This document shows, piece by piece, positions 1 to 11,462 of a stretch of 64,000 nucleotides of DNA (its first letter is position 1; the number at the start of each line of letters is the position of its first letter). The stretch spans positions 2,231,501-2,295,500 of the forward strand of contig NZ_CP013910.1 in NCBI RefSeq assembly GCF_001507665.1, read 5' to 3'. The position numbers and the translations under genes were made by a program. The notes under the pieces were generated by a model. The model had not been told where the DNA came from. It did no database searches and worked only from the letters and a program-made list of their open reading frames with translations. Source of the stretch: Deinococcus actinosclerus (lineage in GTDB: Bacteria; Deinococcota; Deinococci; Deinococcales; Deinococcaceae).

Positions 1-2
1 TG

Positions 3-41
3 CGCGGCATGCTCGCGCGCCTGAGCGCCCAGGCCGGCTGA
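3..41 (+). CDS. C-terminal tail of a gene entering from the left
   Basis: An open frame enters at the left edge and reads twelve residues (RGMLARLSAQAG) to a TGA at 39-41, seven bases before the lrgA-like GTG. Spacing suggests co-transcription with the LrgA/LrgB pair. Too little remains to identify the product, and a chance open frame is possible. Confidence 0.4.
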   Translation, partial: RGMLARLSAQAG

Positions 42-48
42 GTCCCGC

Positions 49-438
49 GTGACCCCGCCCGGCTCGGTCACGGCGCGCCTGCCGGTCCCGGCCCGGTTCG
101 TGCTGGGCCTGGGGCTGCTGCTGGGGTTCGCGGCGGCCGGGCAGGCCCTGACGCATGCGCTGGGCCTGCCGCTGCCGGGCTCGGTGGTGGGGCTGGCGCT
201 GCTATGGGCGGCGCTGGGCCTGAAAGTGGTTCGGCTGCACTGGATCACGGACGCCGCCGACGGGCTGCTGGGCGTGCTGGGCCTGCTGTTCATTCCCGCC
301 ACCGCAGGCTTCCTGCAATTCCTGAGCGCCGGAGCGGCGTGGGGCCTGTGGCTGCTCGTCATGACGGCGGGCCTGCTCGTGGGGGCGGGCGCGGCGGGCC
401 TGCTCGCGTCGCGCCTGCTGCGCCCGGAGGACTCTTGA
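49..438 (+). CDS. LrgA/CidA-family holin-like membrane protein
   Basis: A 129-residue, very hydrophobic protein with four predicted membrane segments (about 17-36, 41-59, 68-90 and 94-120) and the family's PLPGSVVGLALL stretch after helix 1. LrgA/CidA proteins work with an LrgB/CidB partner as holin/antiholin-like or small-metabolite (pyruvate) transport systems in the inner membrane. It starts at GTG 49 and its TGA overlaps the downstream TTG start, so it is translationally coupled to the LrgB-like gene. Length is normal for the family. LrgA versus CidA cannot be told from sequence alone. Confidence 0.85.
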   Translation: MTPPGSVTARLPVPARFVLGLGLLLGFAAAGQALTHALGLPLPGSVVGLALLWAALGLKVVRLHWITDAADGLLGVLGLLFIPATAGFLQFLSAGAAWGLWLLVMTAGLLVGAGAAGLLASRLLRPEDS

Positions 439-1091
439 TCTGGGTCATGGTCACGCTGCTGGCCTTCGCGGCGGGCGTGCTGGCGCAGCTGCGGCTGCGC
501 TCCCCGCTGGCGAACCCGACCCTGATCGGCACGCTGATCGTCGCGGCGGCGCTGCTGCTCACGCGGGTGCCGTACGACACGTACCTGCATGACGTGCAGC
601 CGCTCTCGGTGCTGCTCACGCCCGCCGTGGTCGCGCTGGCCGTACCGCTGTACCGCCTGCGGGCACTGCTGGCCCGGCAGTGGCGGGCGCTGCTGCTGGG
701 CGGCCTGAGCGGCACGGCGCTGGGCGTCGGGGTGGACACGCTGCTCGCGCGGGCGCTGCACCTCTCCCCCGACGCGCAGCGGGCCCTGCACACGGCGCCG
801 GCCACCAGCCCGGTCGCGCTGCAACTCGCCCCGTTCACGCACGCGCCCCCCGCGCTGGCGGCCACGCTGGCGGTGCTGTCCGGGCTGATCGGCGCGCTGA
901 TCCTGCCGCCCGTCCTGAACGCCCTGCGCGTCCGGCACCCGCTGGCGCGCGGCATCGCCATCGGGTCGGTCGCGCACGGCATCGGCACCGCCCGCGCACG
1001 CGAGGAAGGCGAGTGGGCGGGCGCGGCCGCCTCCATCGGCATGGGGCTCGCCGCGCTGACCGTCACGCTGATCGTCGCGCTGCTGGCGTAG
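435..1091 (+). CDS. LrgB/CidB-family membrane protein
   Basis: A 218-residue polytopic membrane protein of the LrgB family, partner of the preceding gene. Family hallmarks include NPTLIGTLIV near the N terminus, the VALAVPLYR stretch, and the C-terminal signature around RGIAIGSVAHGIGTARA. I start it at TTG 435 because it overlaps the lrgA stop (TTGA) and has a GGAGG six bases upstream; ATG 447 is the alternative. Its likely role with LrgA is pore formation or transport of pyruvate-like compounds linked to envelope stress or cell lysis control, which is inferred from the family. Confidence 0.88.
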   Translation: MIWVMVTLLAFAAGVLAQLRLRSPLANPTLIGTLIVAAALLLTRVPYDTYLHDVQPLSVLLTPAVVALAVPLYRLRALLARQWRALLLGGLSGTALGVGVDTLLARALHLSPDAQRALHTAPATSPVALQLAPFTHAPPALAATLAVLSGLIGALILPPVLNALRVRHPLARGIAIGSVAHGIGTARAREEGEWAGAAASIGMGLAALTVTLIVALLA

Positions 1092-1200
1092 ACCGGCAGC
1101 CGCCCGCAGGTCGCCCGCGCCCCGCCGGTCACCCCGGCCTCCCCCTCTGCCCCGCCTGCCCTCCTTGACCTCCACCCGCGCAGCCGGGATGCTGGGCACA

Positions 1201-1797
1201 ATGGCGCGCAAGGTGAACCCCATTCAGGACCGGTTGCGGCGCGCGGCGCTGGAGAAGGCGGCGTACCTGGCCATCTACGAGCGGGGGTACGCGGGCGTGA
1301 CGCTGGCGGACATCGCCGCGCACGCCGGGGTCAGCCGGGGCACGCTGGTGTATCACTTCGGCAGCCGGGCGGGCCTGCTCGCGGCCGTCATGCGGCGCTT
1401 CTCGCGGACGATCGCGGTGGCGACGCGGCGCGCGGTGCGGCTCTCGGACACCCCGGAGGGGAAACTGCGGGCGTACGTGGACAACCAGTTCTACGGACTG
1501 GTGAACACCCGGCGGTTCTACACGGTGTCCCTGGACTTCCTGGCCGCCGCGACGCGCGACGCGGACCTGATGACCATGCAGCGCGCGTTCCTGGCCGAGT
1601 CGCTGGCGGTGGATCTGGAACTGGCGCGCCTGACCGGCCGCGTGGGCGCGGAGGGCCGGGCGCGGCTGCTGCGCGCCATCGTGGAGGGCCTCAGCGTGCG
1701 CTTCCTGGCCGACCCCGAGCCGGATCTGGCGGTGTACCGCGCCGACTGCATGACGGGCCTGCGCGCCGTGCTGGGCTGGCCGGACGACGCCGCGTAG
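1201..1797 (+). CDS. TetR-family transcriptional regulator
   Basis: A 198-residue one-component repressor. Residues about 10-57 form the TetR helix-turn-helix with the classic pattern YAGVTLADIAAHAGVSRGTLVYHF; the remainder is a helical ligand-binding domain of unknown specificity. ATG 1201 (MARKVN) is preferred since the HTH begins soon after; in-frame ATG 1189 and TTG 1165 are alternatives. The stop TAG abuts the stop of the convergent response regulator with no bases between. Its target may be the LrgA/LrgB genes just upstream, but no operator was recognised. Confidence 0.85.
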   Translation: MARKVNPIQDRLRRAALEKAAYLAIYERGYAGVTLADIAAHAGVSRGTLVYHFGSRAGLLAAVMRRFSRTIAVATRRAVRLSDTPEGKLRAYVDNQFYGLVNTRRFYTVSLDFLAAATRDADLMTMQRAFLAESLAVDLELARLTGRVGAEGRARLLRAIVEGLSVRFLADPEPDLAVYRADCMTGLRAVLGWPDDAA

Positions 1798-2472
<675 letters not shown>

Positions 2473-2492
2473 GGCAGGTCTCCGGGAGGGGC

Positions 2493-3581
2493 TCAGCGGC
2501 GCAAGGGGCGGGTGGGAGTGGAGTCGGTGGGGGCCGGGGCCGTCACGCCGGCGCGGGCGTCGTCCTGGGCCTGACTGAGGGTCACGTTGACGGCGCGGCC
2601 GTCCACGAACACGTCCAGGTCCGGGGCGGGGCTGGGGGGCTGCCCCGGGGGAAAGGTCTGCGTGTCGCGGTCGGGGTAGCGGACGCGGGCGGTCAGGCCG
2701 GGCGGGAGGAGCAGGGTCACGTGGCCGCTCTGGGTGCGGACATCCAGGGTGCCGCGCGTGCGGGTCGTGGCGGTCAGGCGGATGTCGCCGCTGCCGGTGG
2801 TAACGGTCCCGCGCCCGGTGATGGCGGGGAGGGTCATGCGGACGTCGCCGCTGTCGGTGCCGATCCCGAGGGTCTGGGTGGTCAGCCCGGTGAGGTTCAG
2901 GGTCTGGTCGCCGCTGCTGGTGTTCACGCGCAGGGCGTCGGTCAGGCTGCCGCGCGGGGCGGTCAGGGTCACGGCCCCGCTGCGGCTGACGGCGCTGACC
3001 GCCCCGGCCTCGCGGGCGGGCAGGCTGAGGGTCTGGTCGCCGCTGTCACTGCGGACGGTCAGGGCCCGCAGGCGCAGCGGCGTGAGGGTCAGGTGCTGGT
3101 CGCCGCTGGCGGTGCTGGTACTCAGCGTGACAGGCAGGTCACGGCTGAGCGCCAGATCCAGGGTGTGCTGCACGCCCTCGGGGCCGCTGATGATCACGCC
3201 GCGTTCCCGCAGCGGCTGCACGTTCAGGCTCACGGACGCCGTGATGGCGCGGCCCTGGCGGGTCACGTCGGCCTGCACCGGGTTGCGGGCGCGGTGGTGC
3301 GCGCGCCCCCGCAGGGCGTACTCGCTGCCGCCGGGCAGCGGCGTGACGGTCAGGTCGCTGCGGTCACCGCTGGCATTCACGGCGGCGCTGCTGGCCAGGT
3401 CCAGCGGCAGCGGGCCGTCCAGGAGCACGCTGATCGGCGTGTCCTGCACGCTCATGCCGGGCGTCAGGGTGCGGCCACTGCCCTGCCACACGAGCACGAA
3501 TCCGGCGGCGGCGAGCAGCAGCCCCCAGGCCATGCGGCCCAGCGTGGGCGCCAGCGGGCGCGACGGCGGCACGGTGGTCAC
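2493..3581 (-). CDS. DUF4097-family membrane-anchored beta-repeat protein
   Basis: A 362-residue protein with one membrane helix near residues 17-36 followed by an extracytoplasmic region full of regularly spaced SGDQTL/SGDVRM-type repeats, the hallmark of the DUF4097 (LiaG-like, putative adhesin) right-handed beta-helix. I use GTG 3581, which overlaps the kinase stop by four bases (GTGA); the longer frame to 3815 overlaps coding sequence and lacks support. It lies between the histidine kinase and its regulator, so it may be an accessory envelope sensor of that system. This role is inferred from position only. Confidence 0.82.
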   Translation of the reverse strand: MTTVPPSRPLAPTLGRMAWGLLLAAAGFVLVWQGSGRTLTPGMSVQDTPISVLLDGPLPLDLASSAAVNASGDRSDLTVTPLPGGSEYALRGRAHHRARNPVQADVTRQGRAITASVSLNVQPLRERGVIISGPEGVQHTLDLALSRDLPVTLSTSTASGDQHLTLTPLRLRALTVRSDSGDQTLSLPAREAGAVSAVSRSGAVTLTAPRGSLTDALRVNTSSGDQTLNLTGLTTQTLGIGTDSGDVRMTLPAITGRGTVTTGSGDIRLTATTRTRGTLDVRTQSGHVTLLLPPGLTARVRYPDRDTQTFPPGQPPSPAPDLDVFVDGRAVNVTLSQAQDDARAGVTAPAPTDSTPTRPLRR

Positions 3582-5317
3582 GCGCTGACCTCCAGGGCGG
3601 CGGTGGCCTGCGGGGCGCGCGGGAGGATGAGGGTGACCCGGGTGCCCTGCCCGGGCGCGCTGAGCACCTCCAGGGTGCCGCCCGCCCCGGCGGCGCGTTC
3701 GCGCATGGAGCGCTGGCCCAGCGTGCCGCGCCCCTGGGCGGTCACGTCGAAGCCGCGCCCGTCGTCCCGGACGCTGAGCGTCACGTGCGCGGCGTCCTGG
3801 GTCACGCTCAGCCACACCGCCTGCGCGCGGGCGTGCTTCACGGTGTTGTGCAGCGCCTCCTGCGCCACGCGGTACGCGGCGGCCTGCGCGTCGGGGCTCA
3901 GCTCGGGTTCCTCGCGCAGCTCGGTGTGGACGCTCAGGCCGTGGCGGGCTTCCAGGGCGTGCGCATGCTGCGTGAGGGCGGCGATCAGGCCCCCCTCCTC
4001 CAGCGCATCGGGGCGCAGGCTGAACAGCAGCGCCTTCATCTCGGACACGCCGCCCTCGGCGAGCCGGATGGTGTATTCCAGGCTCTGACGGGTGCGCTCC
4101 GGGTCGCGGTCCAGGGTGGCGCGGGCGGTCTTGGCGCCCAGCGTGATGCCGTACAGTGCCTGCGCGACACTGTCGTGCAGTTCACGGGCCAGCCGGGCGC
4201 GTTCCAGTTCACCGGCCCGCGTGCCCGCCCGCTCGATCAGCTGCGCGGCGTGCAGGGCCGTGCCCGCGTGGTCCGCGATGGACAGCAGGAACGCCAGTTC
4301 GTCGGCGCCGGGCCGCGTGCCGGGGGCGTACAGGGCGCGCAGGGTGCCGCCGTCCACCCCGGTACTCGCGGGCAGCGCCACGGGCAGGATCGCCAGGGCG
4401 GCGCCGCCGCCCAGCAGGGTCAGGCTGGCCTCGCCGGGCGCGGGCGGGCGGGTCAGGGCGCCGCCCAGCAGGCTGGGGGGCAGGTCACCGAACCCGGTGT
4501 CCAGGGCGCGGGGCGTGCCGTCCGGGGCCACCAGCGCCACCGCCTCGGCGGTGCTGGCCTCGCGGGCCTGGGTGGTCAGGTCCCGCAAGGTGGCCTCCAG
4601 ATCGTCTCCCAGTGCCACCCGCCCGGCCGCGCGGCGCAGCGCGATCACTTCGCGCCGCGCGGCCTCCCCGGCGTCCTGGGCCAGCAGCGCCGTGCCCAGG
4701 CGCGTCCACATGCGGCCCATCAGGTTCAGGACCCCGGCCGTGACCAGCAGCGCCCCCGCCCCGCTGAGCATCAGCCCGGCGGTCGCCAGCGGGCCGGGCC
4801 GCAGCGTCCATTCGTTCCAGACCAGCGGGACACTGGCGTCCATCAGCCACAGCGGCGCGCCCAGACCCAGCACCACCAGGGCCAGCAGGGCGGCGAGCAC
4901 CACCCAGCACACCAGCCCCAGCGGCAGCTGGATCACGTGGAACAGCAGCGTGCGGTACGTGACCGGGTCCGAGAGCGTGGCGCCCAGCCAGCCCAGCACG
5001 CCGCTTGTGGTCGGCTGCGCCGGGCGGACAAACCGCACGCCCAGCACGCTGACCAGCGCGCGCTGCATGTCACCCAGGGCGCCCACCAGCCACAGCGCGC
5101 CCAGCAGGAACAGCGCGCCCACCAGCACCGGCAGGGTCAGCAGTCCGGCGAGCACCGCGCCGGTCAGCAGGGCCGCGACCAGCCCGCCCAGCGGCACGCT
5201 GAGCAGCACGTACGCCCCCACCCGGTACGTGCCGGGGTCAAGCAGATCCGCCAGCGCCGGGAACCGGGGGGGGCGGATGGGGTGGGGCGGGCGTCCCTGG
5301 TCCATCGGCCTTATCAT
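3578..5317 (-). CDS. Sensor histidine kinase, NarL-type, with PF13796-like sensor and GAF-like region
   Basis: A 579-residue kinase. Residues about 30-82 and 120-205 hold two pairs of membrane segments arranged like the putative sensor domain PF13796. A GAF-like region (about 235-360) follows, then HisKA_3 with LARELHDSVAQ (phospho-acceptor H381) and a HATPase domain with N-box EALHNTVKHARA and DDGRGFD. Start 5317 is supported by a TANNNT box (TACGCT) seven bases upstream, suggesting a leaderless transcript; ATG 5305 is the alternative. It heads the operon with the DUF4097 protein and response regulator, its likely phosphotransfer partner. Confidence 0.92.
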   Translation of the reverse strand: MIRPMDQGRPPHPIRPPRFPALADLLDPGTYRVGAYVLLSVPLGGLVAALLTGAVLAGLLTLPVLVGALFLLGALWLVGALGDMQRALVSVLGVRFVRPAQPTTSGVLGWLGATLSDPVTYRTLLFHVIQLPLGLVCWVVLAALLALVVLGLGAPLWLMDASVPLVWNEWTLRPGPLATAGLMLSGAGALLVTAGVLNLMGRMWTRLGTALLAQDAGEAARREVIALRRAAGRVALGDDLEATLRDLTTQAREASTAEAVALVAPDGTPRALDTGFGDLPPSLLGGALTRPPAPGEASLTLLGGGAALAILPVALPASTGVDGGTLRALYAPGTRPGADELAFLLSIADHAGTALHAAQLIERAGTRAGELERARLARELHDSVAQALYGITLGAKTARATLDRDPERTRQSLEYTIRLAEGGVSEMKALLFSLRPDALEEGGLIAALTQHAHALEARHGLSVHTELREEPELSPDAQAAAYRVAQEALHNTVKHARAQAVWLSVTQDAAHVTLSVRDDGRGFDVTAQGRGTLGQRSMRERAAGAGGTLEVLSAPGQGTRVTLILPRAPQATAALEVSA

Positions 5318-5438
5318 GCCGCGCAGCGTAGCGGCCTGCCGCGCCGCGCCGCGTCCCCCGAAAGGCGCAGCACGTCATCCGGCGGCCAGCGCCGGGCGGG
5401 GAGGGTCACGGCCACCACCGGCAGCGCCCTGCCGGGCT

Positions 5439-5996
5439 TCACCCGTCCGGGTCGTAGCCCCAGGCGCTCAGTTCCTCACCGGTCGGGTCTCGCTCCTCCA
5501 GCCGGGTCACGCGGCCCGCCTCCAGCTGCGCGTGCACATACAGGTCGTTGCCCGGCTCGATGCTCCACAGCTCGAAGCGCAGGGCGGGCCACGCCGCCGC
5601 GACGGCCCGCAGCCACGGCACCGGCGCCGCCCACGCCGTCGCGAAGTGCAGGACCAGCCCGCCGGGCCGCTCCGTGACGGTCACGTCGTCCGCGTCCCGG
5701 CTTGAGCCCCAGTGCAGGGTCTGCCAGGACTCGCCGTCCAGCGGCAGGTGGGGCGCGGGGTCCTCACCGCCGGCTTGCAGGGCGATCACCCGCTGCAGGT
5801 CGCCCGGTCCAGCCGCGCGGTAGCCCCGGCGGATCACGGTGGCAGGCACCGGCACCTGGGCGTGGAAGCTCAGCGCCTGAGCGGCCTGCCGGGCCCCGCC
5901 ATAGGCTGCGGTCGGCCCCCGCTGCGCCGCGCGCCACGCCGTGAGCACGGGGCCAGCCCCGCTCACTTCCAGTCTGTTCTGGCACCAGTTGGTCAT
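5439..5996 (-). CDS. Api92-like ferredoxin-fold domain protein
   Basis: A 185-residue protein beginning MTNWCQNRLEVSG. This NWCxN opening, plus the later tryptophan-rich segment with TLHWGSSRDA and a C-terminal LSAWGYDPDG, fits the Api92-like/YubB family, often found on plasmids and phages and of unknown function. Start ATG 5996 is chosen because the motif starts there in family members; the frame is open to 6044. It is monocistronic, downstream of the tRNA terminator. A mobile-element origin is possible but no other mobile gene is adjacent. Confidence 0.65.
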   Translation of the reverse strand: MTNWCQNRLEVSGAGPVLTAWRAAQRGPTAAYGGARQAAQALSFHAQVPVPATVIRRGYRAAGPGDLQRVIALQAGGEDPAPHLPLDGESWQTLHWGSSRDADDVTVTERPGGLVLHFATAWAAPVPWLRAVAAAWPALRFELWSIEPGNDLYVHAQLEAGRVTRLEERDPTGEELSAWGYDPDG

Positions 5997-6139
5997 CGTC
6001 CTCCCGTGGTGGAGGCTCGGGCCGACCGGGGCACGGCGCCCCAAGCCTCCGCGTCACCTCGCCTGTCAGGGAACCACATCCGGGGGCGGGCGCGCGTGAG
6101 CCGTACCCCCGACCCCCGGGGTGTTCGTGGGGACAGCAA

Positions 6140-6173
6140 GAAAAAAACGCGCCTCCCGGCTGGGGAGGCGCGT
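6140..6173 (-). terminator. Rho-independent terminator of the tRNA unit
   Basis: Reading on the minus strand, an 11-bp perfect stem (plus-strand arms 6147-6157 and 6163-6173, loop of five) is followed by a run of seven T. It begins eight bases past the tRNA-Val 3' end and so ends the two-tRNA transcript. Confidence 0.93.
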
Positions 6174-6180
6174 TTCTGTA

Positions 6181-6255
6181 TGGTGGGCGGTATAGGATTT
6201 GAACCTACGACCCTTCGCGTGTGAAGCGAATGCTCTACCGCTGAGCTAACCGCCC
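6181..6255 (-). tRNA. tRNA-Val (anticodon CAC)
   Basis: The minus strand folds as a complete cloverleaf: acceptor GGGCGGT pairs with ACCGCCC, D arm AGCTCAGCGGTAGAGC, anticodon stem TTCGC/GCGAA with loop TTCACAC giving anticodon CAC, T arm with GGTTCAAATCC. The 3' CCA is encoded. It lies seven bases downstream of the other tRNA and shares its promoter. Confidence 0.95.
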
Positions 6256-6262
6256 GTGTTGA

Positions 6263-6335
<73 letters not shown>

Positions 6336-6376
6336 TCAGAGCTTTTCTGGCCGCCCTGGCGTTCAGGGCGAGGGGA

Positions 6377-6405
6377 AGTGTAGCAACGGGGTGGGTGCTT
6401 GTCAA
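6377..6405 (-). promoter_or_regulatory. Sigma-70-type promoter of the tRNA pair
   Basis: On the minus strand a perfect TTGACA (6400-6405) lies 17 bases from TACACT (6377-6382). The first tRNA begins 42 bases downstream, so a short 5' leader is processed off. Confidence 0.9.
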
Positions 6406-6471
6406 ACCCCCGCGGCCCCCTGCCTGAGTGACGCGCGGCCGGGGACGCCGCGGGCGGGTAGAGTGCGGGGC

Positions 6472-7860
6472 ATGCGTGTCGTGCATGTGGCGTCCGAGGT
6501 GTTCCCGTTCTCGCGTTCCGGTGGGCTGGGGGACGTGCTGGGCGCGCTGCCCGCGCAGCAGGCCCGGCTGGGGGCGGAGGTGACGGTGGTCTCTCCGTGG
6601 TACGCGGATATCACGCAGCCGGTGCGCGAGCTCTGGCGCGGCCCGCTGACCGTGCCGGGCACGGTGGCCCTGGAGGACGTGCGGGTGGGAGAACTGGTGC
6701 AGGACGGCGTGCAGTTCCTGTTCGTGGGGCTGGGGGCGTTCGACCGGCCGGGCCTGTACTTCCCGGACGACGTGTGGCGGTTCACGCAGTTCGGTCGGGC
6801 GGTGCTGCCGGCCCTGGAGCGGGTCGGCGTCCGGCCGGACGTGCTGCACGGGCACGACTGGCAGGCGGGACTGGTGGTGGCGCTGGCGCGCCTGGCGGGG
6901 GTGCGGGCCGTGTTCAGCGTGCACAACCTCCAGTACCAGGGCCGCTGGAACCTGATCGACGGGACCGGATGGACCGGGCTCCCCGACTGGGTGTACACGC
7001 ACGAGGGCCTGGAGTTCCACGGGGACGTGAACCTGATGAAGGCGGGGCTGGTGTTCGCCTCGCAGGTCACGACGGTCAGCCCGACGTACGCGCAGGAGAT
7101 CACCACGCCCGAGTACGGCGAGGGGCTGGAGGGCCTGCTGATCCGCCTGACGCACGAGGGGCGCCTGAGCGGCGTCCTGAACGGGCTGGATCAGGCGCGC
7201 TGGGACCCGCGCACGGACGCGGACATCACGCCGTTCACGGACCCGGCCGGCAAGGCGGCGTGCGGGGCGGCGCTGCGGGCCGAGTACGGCCTGGACGAGG
7301 CGCCGATCCTGGCGACCGTCAGCCGCCTCGCGGAGCAGAAGGGCATGGACCTGCTCATCGGGGCGCTGCCCGAACTGACGCGCGACTGGAACGTGGTCGT
7401 GCTGGGCGGCGGTGACCCGCGCCTGGAGGCGGCGCTGCGCGAGTGGGACGCCCATCCCCGGGTGGCGTTCGCGCAGGGCATGAACGAGCCGCTGGCGCAC
7501 CGCATCTACGCCGGCGCGGACGCGTTCGCGATGCCCAGCCGCTTCGAGCCGTGCGGCCTGTCGCAGATGATCGCCATGCGCTACGGAACGCTGCCGGTGG
7601 TGCGCGAGACGGGCGGGCTGGTGGACACCGTGCCGCACGAGGTGGGCTTCCGCTTCGGTCCGGCCTCCGTGCAGGGGCTCGTGGACGCCTGCGCCGCGGC
7701 GAGATCGACCTTCGACGACCGCGCCGAGTGGACGGCCCGCGCCGCCGAGGCCATGAGCCTGGACTTCAGCTGGGACGGCCCCACCCGCGAGTACCTGGGG
7801 CTGTACGCCCGCGTGCTGAGCAGTCCGCTGCGGCCCCTGACGGGTCTGGCGGGCGCGTGA
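6472..7860 (+). CDS. glgA: Glycogen synthase (GT5, ADP-glucose type)
   Basis: A 462-residue GT-B glycosyltransferase that extends alpha-1,4-glucan from ADP-glucose. It has the GlgA opening HVASEVFPFSRSGGLGDVLGAL, a central VFSVHNLQYQG, and the C-terminal donor-binding segment PSRFEPCGLSQMIAMRYGTLPVV. The usual KxGGL lysine is Arg15 here. Start ATG 6472 is preceded by TAGAGT seven bases upstream, a leaderless-type box. Length is normal. The downstream GNAT gene overlaps by four bases (GTGA). With the phosphorylase at 12628 it supplies glycogen turnover. Confidence 0.95.
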   Translation: MRVVHVASEVFPFSRSGGLGDVLGALPAQQARLGAEVTVVSPWYADITQPVRELWRGPLTVPGTVALEDVRVGELVQDGVQFLFVGLGAFDRPGLYFPDDVWRFTQFGRAVLPALERVGVRPDVLHGHDWQAGLVVALARLAGVRAVFSVHNLQYQGRWNLIDGTGWTGLPDWVYTHEGLEFHGDVNLMKAGLVFASQVTTVSPTYAQEITTPEYGEGLEGLLIRLTHEGRLSGVLNGLDQARWDPRTDADITPFTDPAGKAACGAALRAEYGLDEAPILATVSRLAEQKGMDLLIGALPELTRDWNVVVLGGGDPRLEAALREWDAHPRVAFAQGMNEPLAHRIYAGADAFAMPSRFEPCGLSQMIAMRYGTLPVVRETGGLVDTVPHEVGFRFGPASVQGLVDACAAARSTFDDRAEWTARAAEAMSLDFSWDGPTREYLGLYARVLSSPLRPLTGLAGA

Positions 7861-8717
7861 GCGGGCCACAGGTGAGCGCCGTGCAGGTCGAGCGGCTGTC
7901 CGGCGAGGGCCTAACCACCGCGCTGGCCGCGCTGTACGACGCGCCGGCCGAGGCGGTCGCGTGGATGGCGGACGTGTGCACGGCGGCGTGGGTGGCCTTC
8001 GAGGTGCAGCCCGGCGAGGCCGGCGAGGTGCGCGAGGTGGTGCTCGGCGCGGCCGGCACGCGCCCCAGCCCGGCGCATGGAGCGGAACTGCTCGGCGGGG
8101 TGTTCAGCGGCGCGCGGCGCGACGAGGCGGCGCTGGCACTGGCGGACGCCGCACGCGCCGAGGTGGGCCGCGCGTACGTGTTCGCCGACGGGCATCTGTT
8201 CCCGCCGGAGCCGTTCCTGACGCTGGGCTGGCGCGAGACGGGCGCGTACCGCCGCCTGGAGGGCCGCGTGCCCTACCGGCACGTCACGCCACCCGAGGGC
8301 GTGACCCTGCGCGCCCTGGCCGACACGCCTCACGCGGCGCGGCTGGAGGCGCTGCGCACCTACGAGGACCGCATCGGGCATCACGCGGTGCACGAGGACG
8401 CCGCGCGGGACGGCGCGGGGGAGTTCGACGCGCACGTCAGCGTGATCGCGCTGGACGACCAGGGGCGCGGGATCGGCGTGTGCCGCGCCGCCATCGAGGA
8501 CGGGCAGGGCCGCGTGGACGCCCCGGGCGTGCACCCGCTGTGGCGGCACACGGCGCTGCGCTCGGCGCTGCTGAACGAGGTGAATACCCGCCTGCGCGCC
8601 CGGGGCGTCACGCAGCTCAGCATGGACTCCTGGGGGGACACGCCCGAGGACCTCGCGCACGACCTGAAGTGGGGCCTGCACGTCGTGGACGAGACGCCGC
8701 TGCTCAGCTCGCCCTGA
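7857..8717 (+). CDS. GNAT-superfamily acetyltransferase-like protein
   Basis: A 286-residue protein with a C-terminal GNAT-type acetyl-CoA-binding region: beta strands in VSVIALDDQGRGIGVCRAAI, then VHPLWRHTALRSALLNEVNTRL corresponding to the pyrophosphate-binding helix, then LSMDSWGDTPED. The N-terminal half (to about 130) looks like a second, weaker GNAT-like lobe. GTG 7857 overlaps the glgA stop, so translation is coupled; GTG 7872 is an alternative. Substrate unknown, and no evidence ties it to glycogen beyond position. Confidence 0.7.
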   Translation: MSGPQVSAVQVERLSGEGLTTALAALYDAPAEAVAWMADVCTAAWVAFEVQPGEAGEVREVVLGAAGTRPSPAHGAELLGGVFSGARRDEAALALADAARAEVGRAYVFADGHLFPPEPFLTLGWRETGAYRRLEGRVPYRHVTPPEGVTLRALADTPHAARLEALRTYEDRIGHHAVHEDAARDGAGEFDAHVSVIALDDQGRGIGVCRAAIEDGQGRVDAPGVHPLWRHTALRSALLNEVNTRLRARGVTQLSMDSWGDTPEDLAHDLKWGLHVVDETPLLSSP

Positions 8718-8779
8718 CCTGCGCGCTGAACGTGGGCGGCGGCGCGGTCGAATTGCGCCGCTGAGGTACCATCGGGGGT

Positions 8780-9565
8780 GTGAATCTCGCGGTGGTGCTC
8801 GTTTCTCCTAAAACTCCTGGCAATATCGGTTCGGCGGCGCGCGCCATGCTGAACATGGGGGCGCGGGACCTGCGACTGGTCGCGCCGCGCTGCGATCACC
8901 TCGATTCCGGCGCGGTGGCGATGGCGGTCCATGCGGCGGATCTGCTGCGCGAGGCGAAGGTCTACCCGACGCTGCGCGAGGCGCTGGCCGACCGGGACCT
9001 GAGTGTGGGCACCACCGCCCGCCTGCGCGCGGACCTGGCGCCGCCGCAGCACCCGGCGTACGTGCGGCCGCTCGTGCGCGCGGCGGCCGCGCCCGCGCTG
9101 GTGTTCGGCCCCGAGGAGACCGGGCTGATCAACAGCGACCTGGAGCAGTGCCAGCTGGCGGTGCGCATCCCGACCGGGGACTACGCGAGCCTGAACCTCG
9201 CGCAGGCGGTGCTGCTGGTGTGCTACGAGTTCCTGCAGGGGCAGGACGAACTGCCCGAGCGGCAGCGCAAGACCGCCACGCGTGAGGAGATGGAGGCCCT
9301 GTACGGGCACCTGCGCGAGACGATGACCCTGATCGGCTACACGGACGCGGTGCGGGCGCGCCACACGCTGCGGCTGTGGCGGGCGGTGCTCGACCGGGCG
9401 CTGATGAGCAGTGCCGAGAGCCGCCTGTTCCGCGGCCTGCTGCGGCAGGTGCACTGGAAGGTGGAGGACGCCGCCGCGCGCGGCACGACCGCGCCCCGGC
9501 AGGCTCCTGCGCCGGACACCCCCGAGCTGGACCTCCCCGCTACCGACGACCAGCCCGGGCGCTGA
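8780..9565 (+). CDS. SpoU/TrmH-family RNA 2'-O-methyltransferase, TrmJ-like
   Basis: A 261-residue SPOUT methyltransferase. The N terminus VVLVSPKTPGNIGSAARAMLNMG, the ALVFGPEETGL motif and the trefoil-knot segment VRIPTGDYASLNLAQAVLLVCYE are characteristic of TrmJ, which methylates the 2'-O of nucleotide 32 in tRNAs. A C-terminal extension of about 100 residues, also typical of TrmJ, follows. Start GTG 8780 sits seven bases after TACCAT, suggesting a leaderless mRNA. The precise RNA target is inferred. Confidence 0.88.
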   Translation: MNLAVVLVSPKTPGNIGSAARAMLNMGARDLRLVAPRCDHLDSGAVAMAVHAADLLREAKVYPTLREALADRDLSVGTTARLRADLAPPQHPAYVRPLVRAAAAPALVFGPEETGLINSDLEQCQLAVRIPTGDYASLNLAQAVLLVCYEFLQGQDELPERQRKTATREEMEALYGHLRETMTLIGYTDAVRARHTLRLWRAVLDRALMSSAESRLFRGLLRQVHWKVEDAAARGTTAPRQAPAPDTPELDLPATDDQPGR

Positions 9566-9615
9566 GGGGGGGCGCCGGGACGGCCCGCCCGGCGCGGCGG
9601 GCCTAGACTGGGGGC

Positions 9616-11415
<1,800 letters not shown>

Positions 11416-11462
11416 GCGTCCCGTGACGGCGCGCCGCGCCTGGCAGCGGGCCCGCCCTGCGG

